Below are positions 14,694 to 23,388 of a stretch of DNA of 39,551 nucleotides, one piece after another (within the stretch, counting starts at the first letter, position 1; each line of letters opens with the position of its first letter). The position numbers and the translations under genes were made by a program. The stretch is taken from NCBI GenBank assembly GCA_034433695.1, contig DAOUAK010000111.1, forward strand, positions 1-39,551, in the 5' to 3' direction. Source of the stretch: JASFBA01 sp034433695. Lineage in GTDB: Bacteria > Chloroflexota > Chloroflexia > DTKN01. The notes below the pieces were generated by a model. It worked only from the letters and a program-made list of their open reading frames with translations. It made no database searches and was not told the origin of the DNA.

Positions 14694-15245
14694 ATGCCCT
14701 CTCTGGGTGAAAGGATTCGCGCTCTGCGGCAGGAACGCAAGTTGACCTTGCACGAGGTTTCGGAAGGAGCCGGCCTGACCCCGTCCTTCTTGAGCCGGCT
14801 GGAACGCGACCGGGTCAACATTTCGGTGGCCAACCTGCGCAAGATCGCCAACTTTTTCGGCGTGCCGATCACCTACTTCTTTTCCAGCGAAGAAGCGCCG
14901 GCCGTGGAGGTGCTTCGGGCTTCCGAACGTCGCAAACTGCAGGCCGTGGGGGAAAATCTCCAGGTAGAGGCCCTCCTGCCGGAAGGCGAATTTCACCCCG
15001 ATGTCTTTGAAGCGCTCGTCTTTCCCCAGGGGAAAAGCAGCCGTCGCGCTCCCCGCGAAGGGAGGACCCTGCTCTTTCTTCTGGAGGGCGAACTGCGCTG
15101 CTACGTGGACGAAGAGACGTATGACCTCCGGGCCGGCGACAGCCTCTATATCCGCAACGGCACCGAGTACGGCTGGGAAAATGTCGGCTCCCAGGCCGCC
15201 CGCTTCCTCCTGATTCAGCCGCTGGGTTATCGCGCCTCCCGCTGA
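14694..15245 (+). CDS. XRE-family transcriptional regulator with C-terminal cupin domain
   Basis: The 183-residue protein has an N-terminal helix-turn-helix (LGERIRALRQERKLTLHEVSEGAGLTPSFLSRLER, residues about 4-60) and a C-terminal cupin barrel (about 105-180, with GRTLLFLLEGELRCYVDEETYDLRAGDSLYI). This architecture is shared by one-component regulators such as SutR and PuuR, where the cupin senses a small molecule. The ATG is preceded by GAGGAGGTGG; the longer in-frame ORF would start upstream of the promoter's -10 box and is rejected. It faces away from the giant surface-protein gene and shares its promoter region, so regulation of that gene is a reasonable guess. The ligand is unknown. 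Confidence 0.9.
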   Translation: MPSLGERIRALRQERKLTLHEVSEGAGLTPSFLSRLERDRVNISVANLRKIANFFGVPITYFFSSEEAPAVEVLRASERRKLQAVGENLQVEALLPEGEFHPDVFEALVFPQGKSSRRAPREGRTLLFLLEGELRCYVDEETYDLRAGDSLYIRNGTEYGWENVGSQAARFLLIQPLGYRASR

Positions 15246-15251
15246 GCGTGT

Positions 15252-15279
15252 TTGACCGGAGTGCAGATTGCGGTATAAT
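15252..15279 (+). promoter_or_regulatory. Promoter of the EF-G-like gene
   Basis: TTGACC at 15252-15257, a 16-bp spacer and a perfect TATAAT at 15274-15279. It begins seven bases after the stop of the regulator gene, so the EF-G-like gene has its own start with a leader of about 155 bases. Confidence 0.7.
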
Positions 15280-15286
15280 ACCGAAT

Positions 15287-15440
15287 GCCGGCCAACCCCA
15301 AAAGCCGGGAGGCTTGGGGAAGGCGTCTTTCCCCAGGAGCACCGGGCCAATACCCGGCAGGATGGAACGACTCCCGGGCCTTCCGGATGGCCCGAGGATG
15401 GCCGGCAAGTATTCCCGACCGAAACCTTGCTGGAGGTAGA
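15287..15440 (+). promoter_or_regulatory. Hairpin-rich leader of the EF-G-like gene with exclusive pairings
   Basis: TTGGGG at 15314-15319 can pair back to CCCCAA at 15296-15301 (with GCC/GGC inside) or, as TGGGGAA (15315-15321), forward with TTCCCCA at 15329-15335. Further stems are CCGGG/CCCGG at 15342-15356 and CGGGCC/GGCCCG at 15375-15394. The leader is thus folded along most of its length and could act as an attenuator. No known leader family was recognised. Confidence 0.35.
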
Positions 15441-15443
15441 TGA

Positions 15444-17543
15444 ATGAAAAGGTATCCAACCGATCGAATCTACAACGTGGGACTGTTCGGACACGGAGGG
15501 GCCGGTAAAACGTCTCTGGCCGAAGCCTTGCTCTACGATGGCGGCGTCATCAGCCGCCTGGGCAGCGTGGATGAAGGCAATACCGTCTCCGACTACGATG
15601 CCGAAGAACTCAAGCGCCGGATGTCGGTCAACACGACCCTTTTGCCCCTGGAATGGGCCGAAACGAAGGTCAATCTGCTCGATACCCCCGGCTATGCCGA
15701 TTTCCTGGGCGAAGTCTACGCCGCGATGTGGGTGGTGGACGGTGCCGTCCTGGTCCTCTGCGCGGCTTCCGGAGTGGAGGTGGGGGCGGAGGTAGCCTGG
15801 AGACTGGCCGGCCAGCGCAACCTCCCCCGCCTGATCTTTCTCAATAAGATGGACCGCGACAATGCCAACTTCTTCCGTACCCTCGAGCAGGTCCAGAAAA
15901 TGCTGAGCCGGGCCGCCATCCCCCTGCAACTGCCTATCGGGGCCGAGGCGTCCTTCCGGGGAGTTGTAGACCTCCTGCGCCGGCGCGCCCTCTTCTATAG
16001 CGACCGGCGCGACGGCCAGTTCGAGGAAGGCCCAATCCCGGCGGAGATGCAGGATCAGGTCGAGGAGTACCGCCTGGCCCTGATCGAGAAGATTGCCGAG
16101 ACGGACGACGCCCTGATCGAAAAGTACCTGGAGGGGGAAGAACTGGGCGAAGAGGAGATCGTCCAGGGCCTGCGCCGGGGAGTCCGAACCGGGACGATCG
16201 TTCCGGTGCTCTGTGGTTCGGCGACGCGCAACATCGGCGTCCAGCCGCTCCTGGATACCGTCTTGCGCTGTTTCCCTTCGGCGGCCGAAAGTCCGGCCGT
16301 CCAGGCCACAGACCTCCTTCAGGACAAGGGGATGGAACTCCCTCCTAGCGAGGCCGGCCCTCTGGCCGTTCAGGTCTTCAAAACCCTGGCCGACCCCTAT
16401 GTGGGCCGGCAGTCCTTCTTCCGCGTCTACAGCGGTATCCTCTACAGCGATTCCCGGGTCTATAACCCCACCCGACGCGCCGAAGAACGCATCGGCGCCG
16501 TCTATGTGACCCGCGGCAAGGAGCAGATGGCCGTACAGCACCTGGGCGCCGGCGACATCGGTATGGTGACCAAACTCTCCCAGACCGCCACCGGCGATAC
16601 CCTCTGCTCGGCCGACCGCCCGCTCCTCCTTCCGGCCATCGAGTTTCCGGAACCGGTCTTTACCGCCGCCATCCGTCCCCAGACCAAGGCCGACCTGGAT
16701 AAGATGGGCACGGCCCTCAGCCGTATCCTGGAGGAAGACCCTACCCTGCGCACCGGCCGCGAACCGCAGACCGGGGAAATCCTCCTTTCCGGAATGGGCG
16801 AATCGCATGTGCAGATCGCCGTGGAGCGCATCAAACGCAAGTTTGACGTCAACGTGGTGGCCGACCTGCCGCTGGTCCCCTATCGGGAGACGATTCGCAA
16901 GCAGGTGGAGACGGTCTACCGCCACAAGAAGCAGACCGGCGGCCGGGGGCAGTTCGCCGAGGTGCACCTGCGGCTGGAGCCGCTGGACTATAATCAGACC
17001 GAGTTCGAGTTCGTCAACGAAATCGTGGGCGGGGTCATTTCCAAGCAGTATATCCCTGGTGTGGAAAAGGGGGTTCGCGAGGCCATGCAGGAGGGAGTCG
17101 TGGCCGGCTACCCGGTTGTGGGGGTGCGGGTAGCGGTCTTTTACGGCAAAGAGCACCCGGTGGATTCCTCCGAACTGGCCTTCAAGATCGCCTCTTCCCA
17201 GGCCTTCAAACAGGGCCAAGCCCAGGCCGATCCGGTGCTCCTGGAGCCGATTATGCTGGTGGATGTGACCGTTCCCGAGGGCTATACCGGCGACATCATG
17301 GGCGACCTGAACAGCCGGCGGGCGCGGGTGCTGGGGATGGAACCGCTGGGCGACGGTAAGACGGTCATCCATGCCCATGTCCCCCTGGCCGAGGTGCAGC
17401 GCTATGCCACCGACCTGCGTTCGATGACCGGCGGGCGGGGTTCGGTGCACATGCAGTTCGACCACTATGAGGAGGTGCCGGCCCACATCGCCGAGCAGGC
17501 CATCGCCGAGGCCCGCCGACGGAAGGAGGAACGGCAGGGGTAA
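15444..17543 (+). CDS. EF-G-like translational GTPase (EF-G2 type)
   Basis: The 699 residues cover the full EF-G layout: G domain, domain II, and domains III-V. The P-loop is GHGGAGKTS (16-24), switch II is DTPGYADF, and the base-recognition motif is NKMDRD. Domain IV keeps GGRGQFAEV. Canonical EF-G has AHIDAGKTT and DTPGH, the His being the catalytic residue; here it is Tyr, which is the usual state of the second EF-G class (for example Thermus EF-G-2 and actinobacterial FusA2-like proteins). The housekeeping fusA is therefore expected elsewhere. The ATG has TGGAGG ahead of it. The gene has its own promoter and structured leader, and hypC follows 48 bases after its stop. Its cellular role (ribosome rescue, stress translation or recycling) cannot be read from the sequence. 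Confidence 0.9.
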   Translation: MKRYPTDRIYNVGLFGHGGAGKTSLAEALLYDGGVISRLGSVDEGNTVSDYDAEELKRRMSVNTTLLPLEWAETKVNLLDTPGYADFLGEVYAAMWVVDGAVLVLCAASGVEVGAEVAWRLAGQRNLPRLIFLNKMDRDNANFFRTLEQVQKMLSRAAIPLQLPIGAEASFRGVVDLLRRRALFYSDRRDGQFEEGPIPAEMQDQVEEYRLALIEKIAETDDALIEKYLEGEELGEEEIVQGLRRGVRTGTIVPVLCGSATRNIGVQPLLDTVLRCFPSAAESPAVQATDLLQDKGMELPPSEAGPLAVQVFKTLADPYVGRQSFFRVYSGILYSDSRVYNPTRRAEERIGAVYVTRGKEQMAVQHLGAGDIGMVTKLSQTATGDTLCSADRPLLLPAIEFPEPVFTAAIRPQTKADLDKMGTALSRILEEDPTLRTGREPQTGEILLSGMGESHVQIAVERIKRKFDVNVVADLPLVPYRETIRKQVETVYRHKKQTGGRGQFAEVHLRLEPLDYNQTEFEFVNEIVGGVISKQYIPGVEKGVREAMQEGVVAGYPVVGVRVAVFYGKEHPVDSSELAFKIASSQAFKQGQAQADPVLLEPIMLVDVTVPEGYTGDIMGDLNSRRARVLGMEPLGDGKTVIHAHVPLAEVQRYATDLRSMTGGRGSVHMQFDHYEEVPAHIAEQAIAEARRRKEERQG

Positions 17544-17591
17544 ACCCTCTTTCACCGGACACCGGTCGGGACACCCAGGACGAGGTGGATG

Positions 17592-17822
17592 ATGTGTCTG
17601 GCGATACCCGGACGGGTCGTGGAGATCGGCGAAGAGACCGGCCCGCTGCGCATGGGCCGGGTGGACTTTGGCGGAATCGTCCGTGAAGTCTGCCTGGCCT
17701 ATGTACCCGAGGTCCAGGTGGGCGATTATGTCATCGTCCACACCGGCTTCGCCATCCAGCGCCTGGACGAAGAAGAAGCCCGCGAGACGCTTCGCCTCCT
17801 GCGTGAGGTGGGCCTCTCGTAG
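17592..17822 (+). CDS. hypC: HypC-type [NiFe]-hydrogenase maturation chaperone, orphan copy
   Basis: The 76-residue protein starts MCLAIPGRVVEIGE, the hallmark of HypC/HybG, in which Cys2 binds the Fe(CN)2CO unit with HypD and hands it to the hydrogenase large subunit. The second of two adjacent ATG codons (17592) is chosen because Cys must be residue 2; GAGGTGG precedes it. The C-terminal half (VGDYVIVHTGFAIQRLDEEEARETLRLL) also fits. No other hyp gene or hydrogenase is in the window; its neighbours are an EF-G-like factor and a glycosyltransferase-like membrane protein. It is either a displaced member of a hyp set or has been recruited elsewhere. Confidence 0.9.
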   Translation: MCLAIPGRVVEIGEETGPLRMGRVDFGGIVREVCLAYVPEVQVGDYVIVHTGFAIQRLDEEEARETLRLLREVGLS

Positions 17823-17863
17823 GGAGACTCCCGGGCATACCGGCCCACCCGAAAGGCACGACG

Positions 17864-20800
17864 ATGAAGGATAAGGCGACACTCTTTGCCGTCCTTCTTC
17901 TGGCCGGTGCCGTCCTTTTCAACCTGGTTACCCTCTGGCCGGAAGTGGCCCTGGAGTCTCCCGTCCTCAACGACGATACGCTACACCTGGCGCTGGTCGG
18001 GCGGACGGTGGAAGCCCTGGAGCGCGGCGAGGACCCCACCGATTTCTGGGTGCCCGACTTTGTGCAGGGCTATCCCCTCTTTCACCATTACCAGCATCTG
18101 CCCCACCTGGTGACGGCCCTCCTCTATAAAGGGCTGGGAGGAGTGCTCCCGCTACGCACCCTGTACGACCTGGTCCGCTATCTGCTGCTCTGCACCTTTC
18201 CCCTCTCGGTTTACTGGGCCGGCCGGCGGCTGGGACTCCGGGCTCCGGCCGCTGCCCTGGCCGGGTTGCTTTCGTCTCTTCTTTCCTCCGGCGGCCTGTA
18301 CGGCATAGATTTTTCCAGTTACGTCTGGCGGGGTTGGGGGATGTATACCCAGTTGTGGGGGATGTGGCTCCTTCCGCCGGCCCTGGCCGGCCTCTACCTC
18401 ACCGTCCGCGAGGGAAGAGCCTGGGCTGCGACGGCCGCCCTGGTTGCGGCCACACTCCTTTCTCATACCGTCCTGGGGTACGTGGTGCTTCTTTCGGGGG
18501 TGCTCTTCCTTTTCCTGGGGCCGTTTCTTTCGCTCGGCCGACGGGCCCTGCGTCTGGGACTAGTCTTCCTCCTGGTCGCGCTCCTTTCGGCCTACTTCCT
18601 CCTACCCTTCTTCTTGGACCGGCTCTATATGAACCGCAGCGTCTGGGAAGACCCCGGCAAATACGACGCCTATGGATGGCAATGGACGCTCCAGGCCCTG
18701 TTTTCCGGCCGGCTGCTCGACGCCGACCGTTTCCCCTCGCTGACCTTCCTGGCCGGACTGGGGCTGGTTGTAGCCGCCTTCCGCTGGCGGCGTTCCGACG
18801 TCTACCGCTTGCTGGTGCTTTTCTTCCTCTTCTGGCTGGCGCTCTACTTCGGCCGGCCGACGTGGGGGGTGCTCCTCAATCTGCTTCCGATGAGCAGCGA
18901 CCTGCACCTGCATCGCTTCATCGTCCCGGTGCATCTGGGGGCGCTGGGGCTGGCCGGGGTAGGCCTGGCCTGGCTGTGGGAACGGGCCCGATCCTGCTCC
19001 CAGACCCTGGCATCGGTCGGATGGGAAGAAGCCGGCCACCGACTCCAACTCGTGCCGCTGGCCCTGGCCGGGGTGTTGACGGTCGGCCTGTTGGTCCCGG
19101 CCTATGTCGAACGCGCCGATTATCTGGCGCTCAACGGCCGCTGGCTGGCCGAAAACCTGGCCGCCTATCGGGCCGAGCAGGCGGCCCTGGGAGGGCTGCT
19201 GGAGAAATTGCGTTCCCTGCCACCGGGCCGGACCTATGCCGGCCGGGCGGCCGGCTGGGGCAATGACTACCGCGTCGGCAGCGTGCCGCTCTATGCTTTC
19301 CTGGCCCAAAACAACGTGCCCAACCCCGGCTACCTCTACCACGCCCTCTCGCTCAACGCCGACATCGAAGGCTACCTGGACGAAAGCCGGCCGGCCACCT
19401 TCAACCTCTTCAATCTGCGCTATATCGTCGCCCCGGTGGATCGACCTGCCCTACCCTTCGCCCAACCGATCGTCTCTTACGGCCGCCATGTCCTCTACCG
19501 GGTGGAAACCGGCGGCTACTTTGACCTGGTGGACAGCGACTTTCTCCTCTACGGCCCTCGCTCCGAGTGGTTCGCCGCCGCCCAGGCCTGGGTACAGAGC
19601 CGCTGGGTCGAGGACCGCCAGCACCCCCGCCTGGTCTTTGGACCGGCCCCGGCCGGCGAAGCCGCCACCCTGCCTCTGGCCTCCTTCCCCCAGCAGTTGC
19701 CTAACCTTTCCCTCCCCATGCGCGAGCCGTGCGGGCAAATCCTCGGGGAACGGGTAGAGGGAGAAACGTATACCGTCGAGTTTACGGCCGGCCGTTCCTG
19801 CTGGCTCCTCCTGAAGGAAACTTTCCATCCCGGCTGGCAGGCTACGCTGGACGGAAGAGAGGTGGAGACGGCCATGCTGGCTCCCAGTTTTGTGGGAGTG
19901 GCCGTAGAACCGGGAAGCCATCGGGCCGTCTTCCGTTACCGGCCGTGGCCGCTGCGGGGACCGCTGGGCCTGGCCGGCCTGGTGGTGCTTCTCCTGGTGG
20001 CCGCGGCCGAATGGCAGGGCCGACACCTTTACGACCGGGTCGGCCGCCTGCGGATACGTCGGGGCGAGCGAAGGACACCCCGCTGGCCGGTCTGGGAACG
20101 CTGGGAAGAGACGCTCCGCCTGCGCTGGCAGCAGGATTGGAAGTGGCTGGCCGTCCTCCTGCTCTTTGTCTTCCTGGCCGGCCTGCCCACCTTTCAGATG
20201 AAACAGATGACCGGGCACGATGCTCTGGAATATCTGCCCCGGGCAACCGAGTTCTACCGCGGCCTTCAGGAAGGGGAAATCCTTCCCCGCTGGGCACCGG
20301 ACCTGAGCCAGGGCTACGGCCAGCCTTTTTTCCTCTTCAATCCGCCGCTGGTCTACTACCTGACCTCGGCCTTCCACGCCATGGGAGCCTCCCTGGTAGC
20401 CTCTCTGAACCTGACCTGCTTCCTGCTCCTGGCGCTGGCCGGGTTGGGGATGTATCTGTTCGCCCGGGAGATCTTCGGTCAGGCCGGCGGAGTGGTGGCC
20501 GGCGTGGGATACATCCTGGCCCCCTACACCCTGACTTGCCTCTATGTCCGCTACGCCCTGGCCGATTTTGCCGCCATGAGCCTGTTTCCCTGGGCCTTCT
20601 GGGGGCTCAGGCGCTGGGCCTGGGGAAGGGAAAACGGCCCGACCTCAAAGACGGGGCATCTCCTGGTAGCCGCCGGCGCCACGGCCCTGCTTCCTCTCAG
20701 CAGCAACCCGGTGGCGCTGATCGTCGTTCCGGTCCTGGGGTTGTACGTCCTCTTCCTGGCCCGTCGGAAGCGCCGCTGGCAGGTGCTGGGAAGAGGCCTC

Positions 20801-21823
20801 CTGGCCCTGGCCTTAGGGTTGGCCTTGAGCGCCTTCTTCTGGCTACCGGCCATCGTCGAGCGGCACTGGGTCAAACTCGATAACCTCTTGAGTGGCCACC
20901 TCAACTACCAGAACCATTTCGTTTATCTGCATCAGTTGATCTATTCTCCCTGGGGCTTTGGACTTTCGTTGCCGGGACCGTATGATGAAATGAGTTTTGG
21001 GCTGGGACTCATCCCCCTGGTGATGCTGGGGGTCAGCCTGGTTCTGGCCCGCTACTTGCGGGCCCAGTTGCGAGAGGCCGGGGAAGGTTGGTCCCACTTC
21101 TGGTTCTTTATCGGGGTGCTGGGACTGGCCGTCTTCCTGGTGACCGACAACTCGCTCTGGCTGTGGAATCGGTTGTCCCTCCTGCAATACCTGCAATTTC
21201 CTTGGCGGGCCCTGGTGCTGGCCGCCCTGGCTACCGCCTTCATCTGCGCTTTCCCTTTCCTGGCCGTCCGGGAAGGCCAGCGGCAACACTGGCTTTTTCT
21301 GGTGCTCCTGGGTGGATTTTTCCTGGCCGCCCTGCCCTATGCCCACCCGGAAGGCTTCCATGAGGTGAGCGATGCTGACTACGCCCCGGAGGTCATCGCC
21401 GGCCGGGGAATCGAGGTGACCACCACCGGAGAATACGAGCCGGTCTGGGCGATGGTACGCCCCGAAAGCCCGGCTCGGGCCAGCCGGCTCTTTGTGCTGG
21501 CCGGCCGGGTACGCATCCTGGAGCAAAGGCTGACCGGCACCTCCTGCCACTGGCTCCTGGAAACCGACGGGCCGGCCTGGCTCCGGGCGGCCATCTTCTA
21601 TTACCCCGGCTGGCAACTCGTGGTGGACGGGCAGATCCGGTCCCCAAGCGTACAGAACCCTTACGGACTGATGGACTTTGGCCTCGGCGAAGGCATCCAC
21701 CGGGTGGAACTGACCTTCCGTCAGACGGGGCTGCGGCAATGGGCCACCGGCATCTCGATTGCGGCCCTGCTGGTGACGGTCGGATGGATGCTCTGGGAAG
21801 CGTGGCGCCGTTCCAGAGGATAG
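17864..21823 (+). CDS. Giant polytopic membrane protein: tandem fusion of two GT-C/YfhO-like modules
   Basis: The 1319 residues form two similar halves. Each begins with a membrane helix and a first outer loop carrying acidic residues (NDDTLHLALVGRTVEALERG near 38; GHDALEYLPRATEFYRGLQ near 783) followed by QGY-P-x-F and an N/H-x-P-x-L stretch. Each continues with about ten helices and ends in a beta-rich domain with [FY]-x-PGWQ-x-x-x-DG (near 655 and 1247). This is the layout of the PTPS-related/YfhO group of GT-C glycosyltransferase-like proteins, which use lipid-linked sugars outside the membrane. A basic cytoplasmic stretch (about 725-770) joins the halves. The start ATG has only a weak ribosome site (AAAGG). 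A role in surface glycan or glycoprotein assembly is inferred. Confidence 0.8.
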   Translation: MKDKATLFAVLLLAGAVLFNLVTLWPEVALESPVLNDDTLHLALVGRTVEALERGEDPTDFWVPDFVQGYPLFHHYQHLPHLVTALLYKGLGGVLPLRTLYDLVRYLLLCTFPLSVYWAGRRLGLRAPAAALAGLLSSLLSSGGLYGIDFSSYVWRGWGMYTQLWGMWLLPPALAGLYLTVREGRAWAATAALVAATLLSHTVLGYVVLLSGVLFLFLGPFLSLGRRALRLGLVFLLVALLSAYFLLPFFLDRLYMNRSVWEDPGKYDAYGWQWTLQALFSGRLLDADRFPSLTFLAGLGLVVAAFRWRRSDVYRLLVLFFLFWLALYFGRPTWGVLLNLLPMSSDLHLHRFIVPVHLGALGLAGVGLAWLWERARSCSQTLASVGWEEAGHRLQLVPLALAGVLTVGLLVPAYVERADYLALNGRWLAENLAAYRAEQAALGGLLEKLRSLPPGRTYAGRAAGWGNDYRVGSVPLYAFLAQNNVPNPGYLYHALSLNADIEGYLDESRPATFNLFNLRYIVAPVDRPALPFAQPIVSYGRHVLYRVETGGYFDLVDSDFLLYGPRSEWFAAAQAWVQSRWVEDRQHPRLVFGPAPAGEAATLPLASFPQQLPNLSLPMREPCGQILGERVEGETYTVEFTAGRSCWLLLKETFHPGWQATLDGREVETAMLAPSFVGVAVEPGSHRAVFRYRPWPLRGPLGLAGLVVLLLVAAAEWQGRHLYDRVGRLRIRRGERRTPRWPVWERWEETLRLRWQQDWKWLAVLLLFVFLAGLPTFQMKQMTGHDALEYLPRATEFYRGLQEGEILPRWAPDLSQGYGQPFFLFNPPLVYYLTSAFHAMGASLVASLNLTCFLLLALAGLGMYLFAREIFGQAGGVVAGVGYILAPYTLTCLYVRYALADFAAMSLFPWAFWGLRRWAWGRENGPTSKTGHLLVAAGATALLPLSSNPVALIVVPVLGLYVLFLARRKRRWQVLGRGLLALALGLALSAFFWLPAIVERHWVKLDNLLSGHLNYQNHFVYLHQLIYSPWGFGLSLPGPYDEMSFGLGLIPLVMLGVSLVLARYLRAQLREAGEGWSHFWFFIGVLGLAVFLVTDNSLWLWNRLSLLQYLQFPWRALVLAALATAFICAFPFLAVREGQRQHWLFLVLLGGFFLAALPYAHPEGFHEVSDADYAPEVIAGRGIEVTTTGEYEPVWAMVRPESPARASRLFVLAGRVRILEQRLTGTSCHWLLETDGPAWLRAAIFYYPGWQLVVDGQIRSPSVQNPYGLMDFGLGEGIHRVELTFRQTGLRQWATGISIAALLVTVGWMLWEAWRRSRG

Positions 21824-21833
21824 GGAAACGGCA

Positions 21834-22337
21834 CTAGGGAATCTCGCCGTACCAGCGACCGTCGGCTCCCAGAGGCAGTCCCAGATTGCCTGGGTAAAGA
21901 AAGGAGGGGCGGTCGGCCTCTCCCGTAACCGAAAGGCCAATAAGCGGGTGACGAGGAAACAGTTCCCCCTGATCGGCCAGGCCAATGCCCAGCCACAGAT
22001 GTCGGCTTTCCTGGAAGACGGGCAACGGATTTTGAACCCCCAGCGTTACACTGATCAGCCCGTTCCGGATGGGGACAACTCGGGCCTCACTCCAGAGAGG
22101 AGTCGTGGCGGTAGGCAGTTCATAGAGGGAGAAGGTCAACCGGTAATCGCCGTCGGGGTAAGGATTGCCTTCCGCATCCAGGAGAAGACCCCAATAATGG
22201 AACCGGCCCGGGCCACCGCCGAGCACCTGACGCACGGCCTGGCGCTCGCCGGTCTCTGCCCGAGACAGGCCGATGCTGAGGACGGCCACGGCCAGAAGGA
22301 TGAGGAAGGCCACGGTAACCGCCTTGCTACGCAACAT
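21834..22337 (-). CDS. Small secreted protein of unknown function
   Basis: The 167-residue product has a clear Sec signal peptide (AVTVAFLILLAVAVLSIGLSRA) and one beta-rich domain: GLLLDAEGNPYPDGDYRLTFSLYE, TPLWSEARVVPIRNGLISVTLG, LWLGIGLADQGELFPRHPL. That pattern (F-x-L-Y-x-x-P-x-x-x-x-P-L-W-x-E, then N-G-x-x-x-V-x-L-G) is common at the N-terminal side of bacterial fibre-like and cell-surface proteins. No catalytic motif is visible. The ATG has GGAGGGG ahead of it. It lies 27 bases after the CPBP protease gene on the same strand and probably shares its promoter. It ends ten bases from the convergent GT-C-like gene. Confidence 0.75.
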   Translation of the reverse strand: MLRSKAVTVAFLILLAVAVLSIGLSRAETGERQAVRQVLGGGPGRFHYWGLLLDAEGNPYPDGDYRLTFSLYELPTATTPLWSEARVVPIRNGLISVTLGVQNPLPVFQESRHLWLGIGLADQGELFPRHPLIGLSVTGEADRPSFLYPGNLGLPLGADGRWYGEIP

Positions 22338-22364
22338 CGCCGTGCCCCTCCTATCGCACCCGGA

Positions 22365-23309
22365 CTAGGCTCCAAGCAGCCACGGGGACAAAACGATCAG
22401 GATCAGGTTGAAACCGGCATGGGCCAGGATGCTGCTCTCCAGGCCCCATCTTCTGGCCAGATAGCCCAGTCCCAGACCTATGGGAAAGACCTGGACCGGC
22501 TTGACCCAGGCCGGGTCCAGCACCTCGCCGTGGGCCAGAGCCCAGAATGCCGCGCTGAGCACGATGGCCAGTCCGTAGGCGCGTCTGGGCAGGCGCAGGA
22601 CACGGGCCAGGTAATTCTGGATGCACATCCGGAAGGCGATTTCTTCCGTAAAGGCGGCTTCCAGGGCGGCTAGGATGTTGATGTAAAGAGGACCAGGGCT
22701 AGAAGGAATCGGCTCCAGGCCGCGAAAGGGGCCGGCCAGGCGGGGGGTTGTCAGCCGGAAGAGGATGACAGAAAAGATTACGCCTCCGGCAATCACGGCG
22801 AAAGTCGTAAGCAGGAATGGTTGCCACCGGATCTTCTCGGTCGGGCCTTCAGGGGGGAAACCAGGAGCGGGCCATGGCTCGGGCGAAGGTTCGGAGGGCC
22901 GTTCCGGGAGGGCTTCACCGCTTGGGGCCGGGTGAACTTCGGCCCCGGATTCCGGAGGAGGGGGAAATCCGGCCGGTGAAAGGGCCGGAAAAGAAGAGCG
23001 GGCAATTCTTTCCCACAAGGCAAAGGAAGGGACCTGTAAACTGGCGCAGTAGTACATTCCCACAGAGGTGTTGACCATCGTGCGAAGAAAGTAGAGCACC
23101 AATAAGACAGGGAGGACGCAAATATGGCGAAGCAAAAAGAGCGACGGGGGAAATATCCTCAAGACGGTCAGGACAAAGGCAACCAATGCCATAAGGACAC
23201 CAACCTTGAGGTAGCGGCTCGTCTCGGCAAGATGGAGGAAAAAGGCGACGAGCAGGATGAGGCCGAAGGCCACCTGGATAATCAGAGCGATGATCCAAAG
23301 GAGTCCCAT
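22365..23309 (-). CDS. CPBP-family intramembrane metalloprotease
   Basis: The 314-residue protein has an N-terminal membrane part of about three helices, a long Pro/Glu-rich cytoplasmic linker (about 105-160) and a C-terminal CPBP (Abi) domain. The family motifs are present: EEIAFR with E222, E223 and R227; FWALAH with H260; and HAGFN with H297 and N301, the predicted metal and catalytic residues of Rce1/CPBP proteases. The extra N-terminal membrane part and linker are not typical of the minimal family of about 220 residues. The ATG has GGAG ahead of it and a good promoter lies at 23341-23369. Substrates are unknown; processing or immunity-type roles are known for the family. Confidence 0.88.
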   Translation of the reverse strand: MGLLWIIALIIQVAFGLILLVAFFLHLAETSRYLKVGVLMALVAFVLTVLRIFPPSLFLLRHICVLPVLLVLYFLRTMVNTSVGMYYCASLQVPSFALWERIARSSFPALSPAGFPPPPESGAEVHPAPSGEALPERPSEPSPEPWPAPGFPPEGPTEKIRWQPFLLTTFAVIAGGVIFSVILFRLTTPRLAGPFRGLEPIPSSPGPLYINILAALEAAFTEEIAFRMCIQNYLARVLRLPRRAYGLAIVLSAAFWALAHGEVLDPAWVKPVQVFPIGLGLGYLARRWGLESSILAHAGFNLILIVLSPWLLGA

Positions 23310-23340
23310 GTTCTGTCTCCGGGAAAAGCCAACCCTTATG

Positions 23341-23369
23341 ATTGTAACATGGGGTTAGGGAATCTGCAA
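23341..23369 (-). promoter_or_regulatory. Promoter of the CPBP protease gene
   Basis: On the - strand TTGCAG (23369-23364), a 17-bp spacer and TACAAT (23346-23341), giving a short 5' UTR of about 25 bases. Confidence 0.65.
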
Positions 23370-23388
23370 ATGCCCGATTAGGGCGTGT

